Part shown: positions 41,205 to 49,001 of the stretch, piece by piece
How the letters are laid out: the number at the start of each line of letters is the position of its first letter
Numbering within the stretch: position 1 is the first letter of the stretch
From: Planctomycetota bacterium
Lineage (GTDB): Bacteria; Planctomycetota; UBA8108; UBA1146
Direction: 5' to 3'
NCBI GenBank assembly: GCA_016776905.1
Contig: JADHSM010000008.1
Coordinates: forward strand, 62,001 to 126,000
Length of the DNA stretch: 64,000 bases
Made by a program: the position numbers and the translations under genes
The notes under the pieces: generated by a model
Database searches by the model: none
What the model was told of the DNA's origin: nothing
The model's input: the letters and a program-made list of their open reading frames with translations, nothing else

Positions 41205-43479
41205 GAGGGGTGCTTTCTTTAGAAATCACAAGCTCCAGAAGATCCATGGCTGCATCGCTGACGCTACCGCCCTGCTCCTTATCGAAGATCAACTCGATCA
41301 CAACCTTGTGGCTTGCGTGAGGAACCGAACCCTCGCTCTGGCGTTTACGCATGCCGTTTTTGCTGTCCCGGTCCGCCGCTGTCACCGGTCCTAGGGTATC
41401 TTCTCCCAGTTCATTTCCATCTTCGTCAAAAAATACGATTCGAACTTGGGCTTCATCTTTCTGCTTCTTCCACCCGCCAATCCAGGCTGAAAAATGATAT
41501 GTCGCCCCCTTCCGGATAGTGCTTCTTAATTTCTTGAGATCGATGTGTTGTCGAAGAGTGGTACGCATCGCCACATCGCCGATGGTTCCATGGAGGAAGT
41601 GATTCGCTCCAGCTCCATCTGGTACGGGCAAATGATCCCCTTCATCCAAGGCAAATCCGTTCCACGGTTGAACCTGGACGGGAGTATTTGTCCCGATGGA
41701 TTCCCATGCGCTGACGACACCAGCTTTGGCCTGCTGACCACTCGCAACCTCAACCTGCTGATCTTCTGCGCCAGGATTTACGATGATGTTCTCCCCCAAC
41801 TTACGAGCCGTGAAGATTTGAGGAGCGCGACTTTCCCTCGACATCGTTTCGCTGGCATTTCCGATCTTGCGCAGACGACCGCTATGGCGTTGTGAAATCT
41901 CTTCGCAGTACTCTTCCGCTTTTTCAGCCCCCCCGATGACCACATTGTGAATCGCGACCGGATGAAAACGGGTGACCCGTTCCAGCTCCTTCAGCAATCG
42001 ATCGAGATCGTTGCACCGACCACCCCAAGGTTCTCCGTCGGAAAGGAAGTAGATGAAACGACACTCCGGATCCTCGATGGCCGCCTCAATACTCTCCTGA
42101 TAGGCAAAGCGACAGGTCCCCTGTGCTGAAAACCATTGCGCTGCAGTTTGGGCATTCTTGGGCGACAGCTGCGCCAGCCTCGGAAACACTCGATCGATAC
42201 GAGCATTCCAGGGATCGTCGTAGGGTTCACGAAACAAAACCAGATTAAATCGCGGCTGCTCAGTCCGGGGGAGAGAAAGCCACTTTTCCAACATCGTATG
42301 AACCTCGATGCGGGCCGCTTCCATGCGAGTGCGGCCACCAAAATCGCCATTCATCGATCCTGAAAGATCAAACAAAAACACGGCATCCGCAGCAAGAACT
42401 GGTAGATCGAAAAAGACCACGGTAGGCCCATCTTTGACCCGAGCATTGCCGACTCCTTCGGCTGGCGCTCGAAGCCAGCCACCGACAGGTCGCTCTTTCC
42501 GATCGGCAACCTTACGAGGGGAAGGATGCATCTCGTCATATACGCGCCAGCCCCTCGCATCGACCGGTTTGCTTTCACCGGTCAAATCGGAAAGTGCGTG
42601 ATGCCAGTCAAAGAGATCTGGATCTCCTGGCTTTTCCGGCAGAGTTTCCAGTAATAAGTCGATGGATATCGGCGACCAGACTTCGACCAGAGCCTCAACT
42701 GTCCTTCGACGAACTCGCCAGTCACTATTCTCAAGAGCATCGGCCAGCAACTCCCGGCTGCCTTCAGTCCATTCTTCAACGGGAATCGCCCCCAAAGCCT
42801 GAACGATGGCGATCCGTGCCGAATGCCCCGACGATTTAGGAATTTTTTTCCAGGCGCGTTGAAGGTCTTTCTGATGGGGCCCTGCGCCATGAGCTCTCAG
42901 GAAATCTGCCCCAGCCACGACATCTACCGGATTCTTGCTGCGTAGTTTTCTCATCGCCGAAGGTCGTATTTCATCGGAGGTGTTAGGCCGCACCAGAGCC
43001 GCCATTGCACGAGGGCTTCCCCGTTTTGCCACACACCACTTGAGCAGTTGATCGATGCTTTCCGAATCAGGGTAGCGTGCAGCAATCTCTACCAGCGCGC
43101 GGATCGCTGCAGAAGTCAGCTCTTCATCATCTGTACTGAGCCAACCTCTCAATAAATCGAGATCTTCTTCGCCACCCACATGTCCAAACAAATCGCAGAC
43201 AATGGCAGGCAGTTGTGGATTTTTCCCCTCTTCGAGGATCATTCGCCGGGCCCTGCTCCGCACCGTGTCCGCATCCATCTTGGAAAGCGCCACCACGCCC
43301 TCCTCGACCACGATGGGGTCACGAGAGAGGAGCTTCTCTAGCGGTTCATCGAGTTCATCAAGGCCCACTCCATGAAGTGGTACCAATAGGCTGAAAATGA
43401 TTGAGAAGGTCAGTAACCCGCTATTCAAAGAACACCTCCAGCCGCATGATAACCCGATGAAATCGGTGAGCGAAGACAT
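41194..43479 (-). CDS. Exported HEAT-repeat protein with VWA domain (2)
   Basis: 761 residues, start ATG 43479 with a G-rich site (GGGGGGGAG) upstream. A signal sequence (LLTFSIIFSLLVPLHGVG) is followed by HEAT repeats to about residue 320, then a linker and a von Willebrand A domain at about 360-560 with MIDAS start FLFDLSGSMNG and YFLSDGEPWGG. The last ~170 residues (NIIVNPGAEDQQVEVASGQQ... YHFSAWIGGWKKQKDEAQVR) look like a carbohydrate-binding jelly-roll module. Same layout as the 30481 gene but in reverse order of emphasis and with the extra C-terminal module. Likely surface or periplasmic interaction protein. Confidence 0.85.
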   Translation of the reverse strand: MSSLTDFIGLSCGWRCSLNSGLLTFSIIFSLLVPLHGVGLDELDEPLEKLLSRDPIVVEEGVVALSKMDADTVRSRARRMILEEGKNPQLPAIVCDLFGHVGGEEDLDLLRGWLSTDDEELTSAAIRALVEIAARYPDSESIDQLLKWCVAKRGSPRAMAALVRPNTSDEIRPSAMRKLRSKNPVDVVAGADFLRAHGAGPHQKDLQRAWKKIPKSSGHSARIAIVQALGAIPVEEWTEGSRELLADALENSDWRVRRRTVEALVEVWSPISIDLLLETLPEKPGDPDLFDWHHALSDLTGESKPVDARGWRVYDEMHPSPRKVADRKERPVGGWLRAPAEGVGNARVKDGPTVVFFDLPVLAADAVFLFDLSGSMNGDFGGRTRMEAARIEVHTMLEKWLSLPRTEQPRFNLVLFREPYDDPWNARIDRVFPRLAQLSPKNAQTAAQWFSAQGTCRFAYQESIEAAIEDPECRFIYFLSDGEPWGGRCNDLDRLLKELERVTRFHPVAIHNVVIGGAEKAEEYCEEISQRHSGRLRKIGNASETMSRESRAPQIFTARKLGENIIVNPGAEDQQVEVASGQQAKAGVVSAWESIGTNTPVQVQPWNGFALDEGDHLPVPDGAGANHFLHGTIGDVAMRTTLRQHIDLKKLRSTIRKGATYHFSAWIGGWKKQKDEAQVRIVFFDEDGNELGEDTLGPVTAADRDSKNGMRKRQSEGSVPHASHKVVIELIFDKEQGGSVSDAAMDLLELVISKESTPLQN

Positions 43480-43547
43480 GACTCCCCCCCCTCAGCAATA
43501 CGAGAGGTTCCTGAACTCCGATCGTCACCATCGAGAGGCTTCGATCA

Positions 43548-43597
43548 TTCGTAGACCACTGACCTTCGTAGACCACTGACCTTCGTAGATCACTGGG
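43548..43597. repeat. 17-bp tandem repeat, three copies
   Basis: TTCGTAGACCACTGACC twice followed by TTCGTAGATCACTGGG, in the 236-bp divergent region between HEAT-VWA protein 2 and the methyltransferase. Confidence 0.93.
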
Positions 43598-43715
43598 ACC
43601 AAACCTGACCGAGCTTCAAGGTGGGTCGTACTTCGAGCAGCAACTCTCATCTACTTCTGGGATTCCTCTACCCCCACAAGTAGAATGGACCCTGCTCAAG
43701 TGGATTCTTTTCGAA

Positions 43716-44486
43716 ATGGGTGCCATGACAGATCAATCTTCCCAAGACATGTTCGATGACACTTCCAAAAGTTGGGCCCGGGATGAACCTCGCCTTCTCT
43801 CCGATTGGACCGCCCGGCCATTTCTCTTACAGTGGTCCACACCCGTTGCCGAGAAAAGGATCCTCGATCTGGGTTGTGGCGAAGGCTACTTCACCCGCCA
43901 GTTGGCGAGATCTTCCTCTGAGAAAGCCCGACATTTGGAGGGCATCGATATCAGTGCAGGGATGATTGAGTTGGCTCAAGCCAACGAACAGCAGAACTCA
44001 CTCGAAATCACATACTCGGTGGGATGCGCCACTGATTTCACTCCCCGCCTGGATTCCTACGATCTGATCACCGCCGTCTTCGTCTACAACTACACGACCG
44101 TCGAGCAGATGCATCAGTCGATGAAACGGGTCTATGACCATTTGGCACCCGACGGCCACTTCATCTTTTCACTCCCCCACCCTGTGAACCCGTTCATGGA
44201 TACGGGGACGGACAGTTTTCACTTCGAGAAATCGGGGGGTTGGTTCAGCGGTCGCGACCAGACCTTCGAAGGGCGGATGGCTCAACGAGATGGCTCGGAA
44301 GTCTCGGTACGCTGCCTCCACAAAACTTTTCAAGATGTACTCGACGGTTTACGCACAGCAGGATTTACCCATTTCCCCGACTTCCGGGAACTCGCCGTCA
44401 CCGAGAAGATGATCGCTGAAGATGAAGATTTCTTCGGTCCACTTGCGGACCTTCCCCTACATATGGCCTTTAAGGTCGGGAAGTAG
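43716..44486 (+). CDS. Class I SAM-dependent methyltransferase
   Basis: 256 residues with the Rossmann SAM motif ILDLGCGEGYFTRQLA (motif I), GIDISAGMIELAQ (post I), YDLITAVFVYNYT (motif II area) and HLAPDGHFIFSLPHP (motif III). The type is that of small-molecule methyltransferases (Methyltransf_11/25); the substrate is unknown. Start at 43716 or the ATG at 43725 (MTDQSS). The dioxygenase gene begins five bases after the stop, so the two are almost certainly one operon and may act on one product. Confidence 0.88.
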   Translation: MGAMTDQSSQDMFDDTSKSWARDEPRLLSDWTARPFLLQWSTPVAEKRILDLGCGEGYFTRQLARSSSEKARHLEGIDISAGMIELAQANEQQNSLEITYSVGCATDFTPRLDSYDLITAVFVYNYTTVEQMHQSMKRVYDHLAPDGHFIFSLPHPVNPFMDTGTDSFHFEKSGGWFSGRDQTFEGRMAQRDGSEVSVRCLHKTFQDVLDGLRTAGFTHFPDFRELAVTEKMIAEDEDFFGPLADLPLHMAFKVGK

Positions 44487-44491
44487 ACGTC

Positions 44492-45406
44492 ATGACCCGA
44501 GCACCGTGGACAAATACCGATCTTTCCCAAAGACCTCAACATTGCCTGACCTTCGATGAAGGTATCGTGCAGGAGCTTCAACACTGGCAAGAAACCTGCC
44601 CGACGATTGTCGATGACGAAGTCACTCTTGAGCATGTATCAGGGATGACCCGACTCGCCGAGCTCGCTCAAAAAACTCGAGCGGAGGTTTACCACGGGAG
44701 TGGCGTGGTCAGAGTTTCAGCTCCTCCGGAAAGCGCTATGAGTGATGACTTACTACGAAGGTACTACCTCGCCTTTGGGGTGCATCTCGGAGAACCACTC
44801 GGTAATTATGGTCGGCTCTACGAAGTCAAAGATCGGGGAGGAGACTACACTAAGAAAGCCATCCCGGTCAGCCAGACCAAAGCGGCCACGGGTCTACACA
44901 CCGATTCGAGTGCCGTCAATGTTCTTCCCGATCTTGTCGGATTGATTTGTATTCGGCCCGCTCCCGTCGGAGGCGCTTCTCGCATTGCATGTGCACTCCT
45001 GGCTCACGAAAAACTCTCTCGTGATTTCCCAGAGTTGTGCAGGATTCTTGAGGAACCGCACTATCGAGATATCGTCACACCCGGTGCTGATCAGAGTCAA
45101 CGATTACGAAATCGCTTCCCCGTGTTTGAGGTGACCGACACCACCAAAGGTCCCGTTTGCCGATATATGCGATTTTGGATCGAGAAGGGTTATGAGAAAG
45201 CAGAAATAGAACCACACTCGCAATTGCAAAATGCCCTCGACCAATTGGATAGCACATTGGAAGAACCCGATTCGGTCGCCACCTTTACCTTGCAACGAGG
45301 TGAAATGCTCTGGGTTCACAATACGACCACGCTCCACGACAGAACCGCTTACGAAGACGATCCGAATGCTCCTCGACTCCTGTTACGACAATGGGTCTGC
45401 GGCTGA
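44492..45406 (+). CDS. Fe(II)/2-oxoglutarate dioxygenase, TauD/TfdA family
   Basis: 304 residues. The facial-triad histidine and acid are in GLHTDSSAVN (HxD), the distal His in VHNTTTLHDRTAY and the 2-oxoglutarate-binding Arg in PRLLLRQWVC. PVGGASRIACALLAHEKL is the conserved helix region of TauD/TfdA and AsnO/clavaminate-synthase-like enzymes, which hydroxylate or desaturate amino acids and related molecules using 2OG and O2. It follows the methyltransferase by five bases. Convergent with a diiron-oxidase-like gene, with a 16-bp repeat array filling the space. Confidence 0.88.
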   Translation: MTRAPWTNTDLSQRPQHCLTFDEGIVQELQHWQETCPTIVDDEVTLEHVSGMTRLAELAQKTRAEVYHGSGVVRVSAPPESAMSDDLLRRYYLAFGVHLGEPLGNYGRLYEVKDRGGDYTKKAIPVSQTKAATGLHTDSSAVNVLPDLVGLICIRPAPVGGASRIACALLAHEKLSRDFPELCRILEEPHYRDIVTPGADQSQRLRNRFPVFEVTDTTKGPVCRYMRFWIEKGYEKAEIEPHSQLQNALDQLDSTLEEPDSVATFTLQRGEMLWVHNTTTLHDRTAYEDDPNAPRLLLRQWVCG

Positions 45407-45408
45407 TC

Positions 45409-45487
45409 AACACAGAACATCAGAAACACAGAACATCAGAAACACAGAACATCAGAAACACAGCGCGTCAGAAACACAGCGCGCTAG
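45409..45487. repeat. 16-bp tandem repeat, five copies, between two convergent genes
   Basis: One 15-base and two 16-base copies AAACACAGAACATCAG, then AAACACAGCGCGTCAG and AAACACAGCGCGCTAG. The array starts two bases after the dioxygenase stop and its last copy contains the stop (TAG, minus strand) of the diiron-oxidase-like gene. Confidence 0.96.
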
Positions 45488-46623
45488 AAAAGCTGAGTCG
45501 CTCCCTCGTCCGACTGGCCTTTCGTCAGGGCCCGAGCATGTAACCAATCCCAGAAGCCCGCACGAAGAGACAATGCTTTCCGCATCCCTTTGAGCAGATT
45601 CCTCCGCCCCTCCGACGTCGCAGCATAATGCTTTGAGATCTCCATCAGAGTTTCCTGATGGTGATCATCCACCGCAGCATGCAAGGGGAAGAATACTGTC
45701 TCAGAAGGTGGCGCGTCCAAAACTTCCAAAGCAGGAAGGAAATGCTGGTACATGGTACTGACAACATTTTCAGTACCCAAGCCCAGTGCACCCAGGGCTT
45801 CTGCTGTAGATCCTCCCGATAGAACGCTGAGGAACATCTCTCTCCAGCAGACCACTTCCACCGCATCCTCGGTCAATGACTCTTGATCGACTCCTGCGGC
45901 TAAACAAAATCTTCGAAACAAGACCGGATGAGGAATCCCATCGATCCACTCCTTCTCGACTCCAATTTCTACGAGCTCTTCCATTTCTTCGCTCTCATAA
46001 ATACCTGATTCCTCCGTCAGGTTTTCCATCAAAGCCGATCGATGCTCGGGAACCTCTAACCTGCCGATGACCGTGGTGAGGTAACGGGGGAAATGTGACG
46101 AATATCCCAGATATTGACGAGCAAAATCAGCGAGAGCCCACTTCATATCTGGAAGGGATCTATTTCTGAGAGCAAGTAGATAAGGATGATGAACAGCTCT
46201 ATGCGAGGTGGCTTCCTCAGCGACCTGCTTGAGAAAAGAGTCTACCTCTTGGTCATCATGGGATTCCATATGCGCATTTCTGCGCTCCTCAATGGCATGG
46301 ACAAAATTAAAGAGTGCTTCAGAGTCTTCTGCAAGAGACCGGAGCAAATCCTGACGTTGCACCGCAACGAAGGAACATGGCTCCATAGCCCTGACACTCG
46401 CAGTGCGGGGACGCTTCTCAACAAAGGCCACCTCACCAAAAACATCTCCTGAGGAGATGGTGTCGACCACTGACCCACCGCGAAGAATCTCCACTTTCCC
46501 CGACTCAAGGAAGTATAGAGTTTCGTCAAAAACGCCTTCCTCGATCAGGAGGTCTCCTGCAGAAGCTTGGCCCGGAGTCCCAACCTTTTGAATGGCTTGG
46601 ATCGCTGATTCTGGAAAACTCAA
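45484..46623 (-). CDS. cNMP-binding domain fused to haem-oxygenase-like diiron oxidase
   Basis: About 379 residues from a TTG start at 46623, which has AGGAG seven bases upstream (the track's 46665 start has none). The first ~125 residues are a CRP/cNMP-type beta-roll (GDLLIEEGVFDETLYFLESG, SSGDVFGEVAFVEKRPRTASVRA, the latter with the Glu and Arg that grip cyclic nucleotide phosphate). There is no HTH after it. From residue ~150 the sequence follows the haem-oxygenase-like diiron oxidase (HDO) superfamily: ALMENLTEESGIYE and FFPLHAAVDDHHQETLMEI, the E and D-x-x-H ligand motifs. Known HDOs act in natural-product and cofactor synthesis (UndA, BesC, SznF, FlcD). Fusion to a cyclic-nucleotide sensor is unusual. 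Confidence 0.78.
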   Translation of the reverse strand: MSFPESAIQAIQKVGTPGQASAGDLLIEEGVFDETLYFLESGKVEILRGGSVVDTISSGDVFGEVAFVEKRPRTASVRAMEPCSFVAVQRQDLLRSLAEDSEALFNFVHAIEERRNAHMESHDDQEVDSFLKQVAEEATSHRAVHHPYLLALRNRSLPDMKWALADFARQYLGYSSHFPRYLTTVIGRLEVPEHRSALMENLTEESGIYESEEMEELVEIGVEKEWIDGIPHPVLFRRFCLAAGVDQESLTEDAVEVVCWREMFLSVLSGGSTAEALGALGLGTENVVSTMYQHFLPALEVLDAPPSETVFFPLHAAVDDHHQETLMEISKHYAATSEGRRNLLKGMRKALSLRAGFWDWLHARALTKGQSDEGATQLF

Positions 46624-46759
46624 TTTGTGTCTCCTCAACTCTTTAGTTCTGTAGATGCCTACCAAGACAGTTTTTCGCGAGGCTGTTTCATTGCAAGAAT
46701 CTTACCCTGCATGCCCTTATCAGATTTACATCAGAAAACCCCGAAGGATCGGACTCGGG

Positions 46760-47503
46760 TCAATTGTTGTTTTTTGATTTCACTCGACGGAAAGGATGAA
46801 TCCAGCTGGCAAAAGCCTGCGGACTGCGGCTCTGAACCCACACACGACCCTCGCCGGAAAACCTGAGCATGATCTGGTCACCAAAGAGGAATGAACGAAT
46901 CTTCCTCCCCGTGGTCAGGCGGTAATCGAGGCTCGGGTCCCACGCAACGGCGTAACCGTTATCCACTGTATAATCGCCGTCAACCTGAACAGCTTCTTCC
47001 CAGTCGTCAGCAAAATTATCATCCGCATTATTGCCGACATTTTTCCCTGAGAGAGAGACCTGCTGAATATCTCCAAAGGCATTAAAGAAAAGAGTCCCGG
47101 TTCCAGAGCACTTCAGAATAAATAAGCCCTCATTAAAAAACCCTCGAAGTCCATCAAACTTAGTATCGATCTTGATGTCACCAATGGATGCGAGATATGC
47201 ACCCTTCTGCAGGAAGACTTCTTCCCCATTGAGCTCAAGAGCCACGATAGCTCCGGAAGGACCTGGGGCCAAAGCCAAACGAGATCCCTGCTCTTCACTG
47301 GTATATGTGTTTTGAAAGAAAGATTCACCACTGAGAAAAGAACGTTTCAATCCTGCGAAAACGCCCCCTCGGGTCGAAGTTTCCATCTCGACTCCAGGAT
47401 CCATCCACGCCATCGATCCCGATTCGGATGCGATACTATCACCCGGATTGAGTTCTACTTCGAGATAGGAGTACCCCGGTTGGCATTCGATACGATATTT
47501 CAT
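46760..47503 (-). CDS. AIM24/TIGR00266-family protein (1)
   Basis: 247 residues. The double-psi beta-helix-like AIM24 fold (PF01987) is shown by YLEVELNPGDSIASESGSMAWM, GLKRSFLSGESFFQNTYTS, GLRGFFNEGLFILKCSGTGTLFFNAFGD and DYTVDNGYAVAWDPSLDYRL. The biochemical role of bacterial AIM24 proteins is unknown; the mitochondrial relative affects inner-membrane organisation. The start has GGGAG before ATG. It is the last of three related genes transcribed together, three bases after the second. It has a short basic C-terminal tail (HPFRRVKSKNNN). Confidence 0.9.
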   Translation of the reverse strand: MKYRIECQPGYSYLEVELNPGDSIASESGSMAWMDPGVEMETSTRGGVFAGLKRSFLSGESFFQNTYTSEEQGSRLALAPGPSGAIVALELNGEEVFLQKGAYLASIGDIKIDTKFDGLRGFFNEGLFILKCSGTGTLFFNAFGDIQQVSLSGKNVGNNADDNFADDWEEAVQVDGDYTVDNGYAVAWDPSLDYRLTTGRKIRSFLFGDQIMLRFSGEGRVWVQSRSPQAFASWIHPFRRVKSKNNN

Positions 47504-47506
47504 GGG

Positions 47507-48196
47507 TTACTCCCTCTCCGGTAACAACGGTCCGAGTCTTTTTCCAAACCCAGTCACATCGTGAGTCTGCACGATCAATTTTCCATGCCCCTCAAATTTC
47601 ATGACAAAGCCTTCTCCTGAAAGAAAACTCTGAGTCAGAGAACTTGCAGCCTTGGAGATCTTGTATTCCAGAGTTTTTTCGTAAGCGATGAGGTGCCCTG
47701 TATCGAGAGTGAACTCTCCAGAGACCTCGATTTCATGCAAGGCTCCGAATCCACCGACCAGAGCGTCCCCGACCCCCGACAATTCAAGGAAGAAGAGTCC
47801 TTCTCCACTGAACACATTGCCGAAACCCTGAAATCGAGTCTCCATTTCCACATCGTCGCCGCCGGCAGCAATAAATGAGCCTCCGGAACAAACCCATGTG
47901 GTCGAACCATCTAGCGAGATGGTCTTCATCTCTCCGGGAAGAACGGGTGCAAGACCCACCTCACCTTTCTCGCCCGGTCCTACCTTGTAGGTGCTCACGA
48001 AAAAAGACTCACCACTGATCATTCGTTTGAGGCCACCCATGATGCCACTCTTACCGCGGCTGCGGGTACTCACATCCATCTCGACATTTCCGGACGCACG
48101 AACCATCGCTCCGGATTCGCTGAACAGTTCTTCGCCATGTTCAAATTCGACCAGAGCAGATTGAAAAGCGCCCGTTTCGAGGATATTGAATTTCAT
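47507..48196 (-). CDS. AIM24/TIGR00266-family protein (2)
   Basis: 229 residues. MKFNILETGAFQSALVEFEHGEELFSESGAM, GLKRMISGESFFVSTY, GNVFSGEGLFFLELSG and FTLDTGHLIAYEKTLEYKI follow the AIM24 pattern seen in the neighbours. An AGGAGG ribosome binding site just before the ATG (in the 8-base gap after gene 3) is the best in the window. Paralogue of the genes on both sides, most similar in the GLKR-SGESFF block to paralogue 1. Function unknown. Confidence 0.9.
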   Translation of the reverse strand: MKFNILETGAFQSALVEFEHGEELFSESGAMVRASGNVEMDVSTRSRGKSGIMGGLKRMISGESFFVSTYKVGPGEKGEVGLAPVLPGEMKTISLDGSTTWVCSGGSFIAAGGDDVEMETRFQGFGNVFSGEGLFFLELSGVGDALVGGFGALHEIEVSGEFTLDTGHLIAYEKTLEYKISKAASSLTQSFLSGEGFVMKFEGHGKLIVQTHDVTGFGKRLGPLLPERE

Positions 48197-48204
48197 CGAT
48201 CCTC

Positions 48205-48864
48205 CTATGATCTGAGGAAGGGCGTAATCCAGCCCGCCGTGCCTGTCAAATGTCGGGTCTGAACCCAGATTCTCCCCCGACCGCTAAATCGCATCACTAA
48301 ACCCTCTCCTGAAAAGAGAGTGCTCTTCAGCCCCCCTGCGCCTTCAAGACTCCAGTCGAGAGTATTTTCCCAGGCGAGGACATGGCCATTATCGACAATC
48401 AATTCACCGTCCAACTCTTTTTCAACGACAGCACCGTATGCACCGAAGAAAACATCTCCAGAACCGGACGCCTCGATGAAAAAAGCACCTTTGCCACTGA
48501 AGAAGGCTTTGAAGCCGCCAAACTGTGTTCTCATGTCGACACCGGGCGTGCACGCTGTAAAGGATCCTCCAGAGATGAGCAGCCCTTCAGAAGTCACAGG
48601 AATCTTTACCAAAGTTCCGGCAACGCAGTGAGAAAAAGCAACTTCCGATGGCCCAGTTGCCTGATATTCATTGATAAACATCGAGGTCCCACCCAGGATC
48701 TTGCGGAACAGAGAGCGGAAAAAACCGCCCATTAATTTCGCTCGAAATGAAACCGGGCCACGATGCCAATTCATGGCGCCAGAGGCGGCATGAAAAGAAT
48801 CGCCCGCTCCGAGTTTGGCACGGGCTTCTCCAAAGTCGGGATTCCCCAATATCTCGAATTCCAT
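48205..48864 (-). CDS. AIM24/TIGR00266-family protein (3)
   Basis: About 219 residues from ATG 48864 (MEFEILGNPDF). Signatures: ARAKLGAGDSFHAASGAMNW, FFRSLFRKILGGTSMFINEY, FKAFFSGKGAFFIEASGSGDVFF and IVDNGHVLAWENTLDWSL. It is the first gene of the three-gene tandem and the most divergent (GGTSMF in place of SGESFF). The perfect 16-bp hairpin upstream (48927-48971) separates it from the TPR gene. Three paralogues side by side suggest a hetero-oligomeric ring or shell; this is speculation. Confidence 0.9.
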   Translation of the reverse strand: MEFEILGNPDFGEARAKLGAGDSFHAASGAMNWHRGPVSFRAKLMGGFFRSLFRKILGGTSMFINEYQATGPSEVAFSHCVAGTLVKIPVTSEGLLISGGSFTACTPGVDMRTQFGGFKAFFSGKGAFFIEASGSGDVFFGAYGAVVEKELDGELIVDNGHVLAWENTLDWSLEGAGGLKSTLFSGEGLVMRFSGRGRIWVQTRHLTGTAGWITPFLRS

Positions 48865-48926
48865 CGATCCCAACCCTTCTCTTGATACGTATTATCGTGC
48901 CCCATCAGTCGATCATGCGAATAGAT

Positions 48927-48971
48927 ACAAATCAAGCCCCGGATGTCTGTTGAACCCGGGGCTTGATTTGT
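48927..48971 (-). terminator. Perfect 16-bp hairpin between TPR gene and AIM24 cluster
   Basis: ACAAATCAAGCCCCGG pairs fully with CCGGGGCTTGATTTGT around a 13-base loop. It follows the TPR gene stop by about 30 bases and precedes the AIM24 genes. No T-run follows, although the stem base itself is A/T-rich, so termination is likely but not certain. Confidence 0.65.
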
Positions 48972-49001
48972 GCGCTGAACCATCGAGAGTGCTCGGAATG
49001 A

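Noticed and set aside
45409-45487. CRISPR-like array
   Set aside because: Copies adjoin directly without spacers and the unit is only 16 bp; it is a tandem repeat. The same holds for the other arrays.
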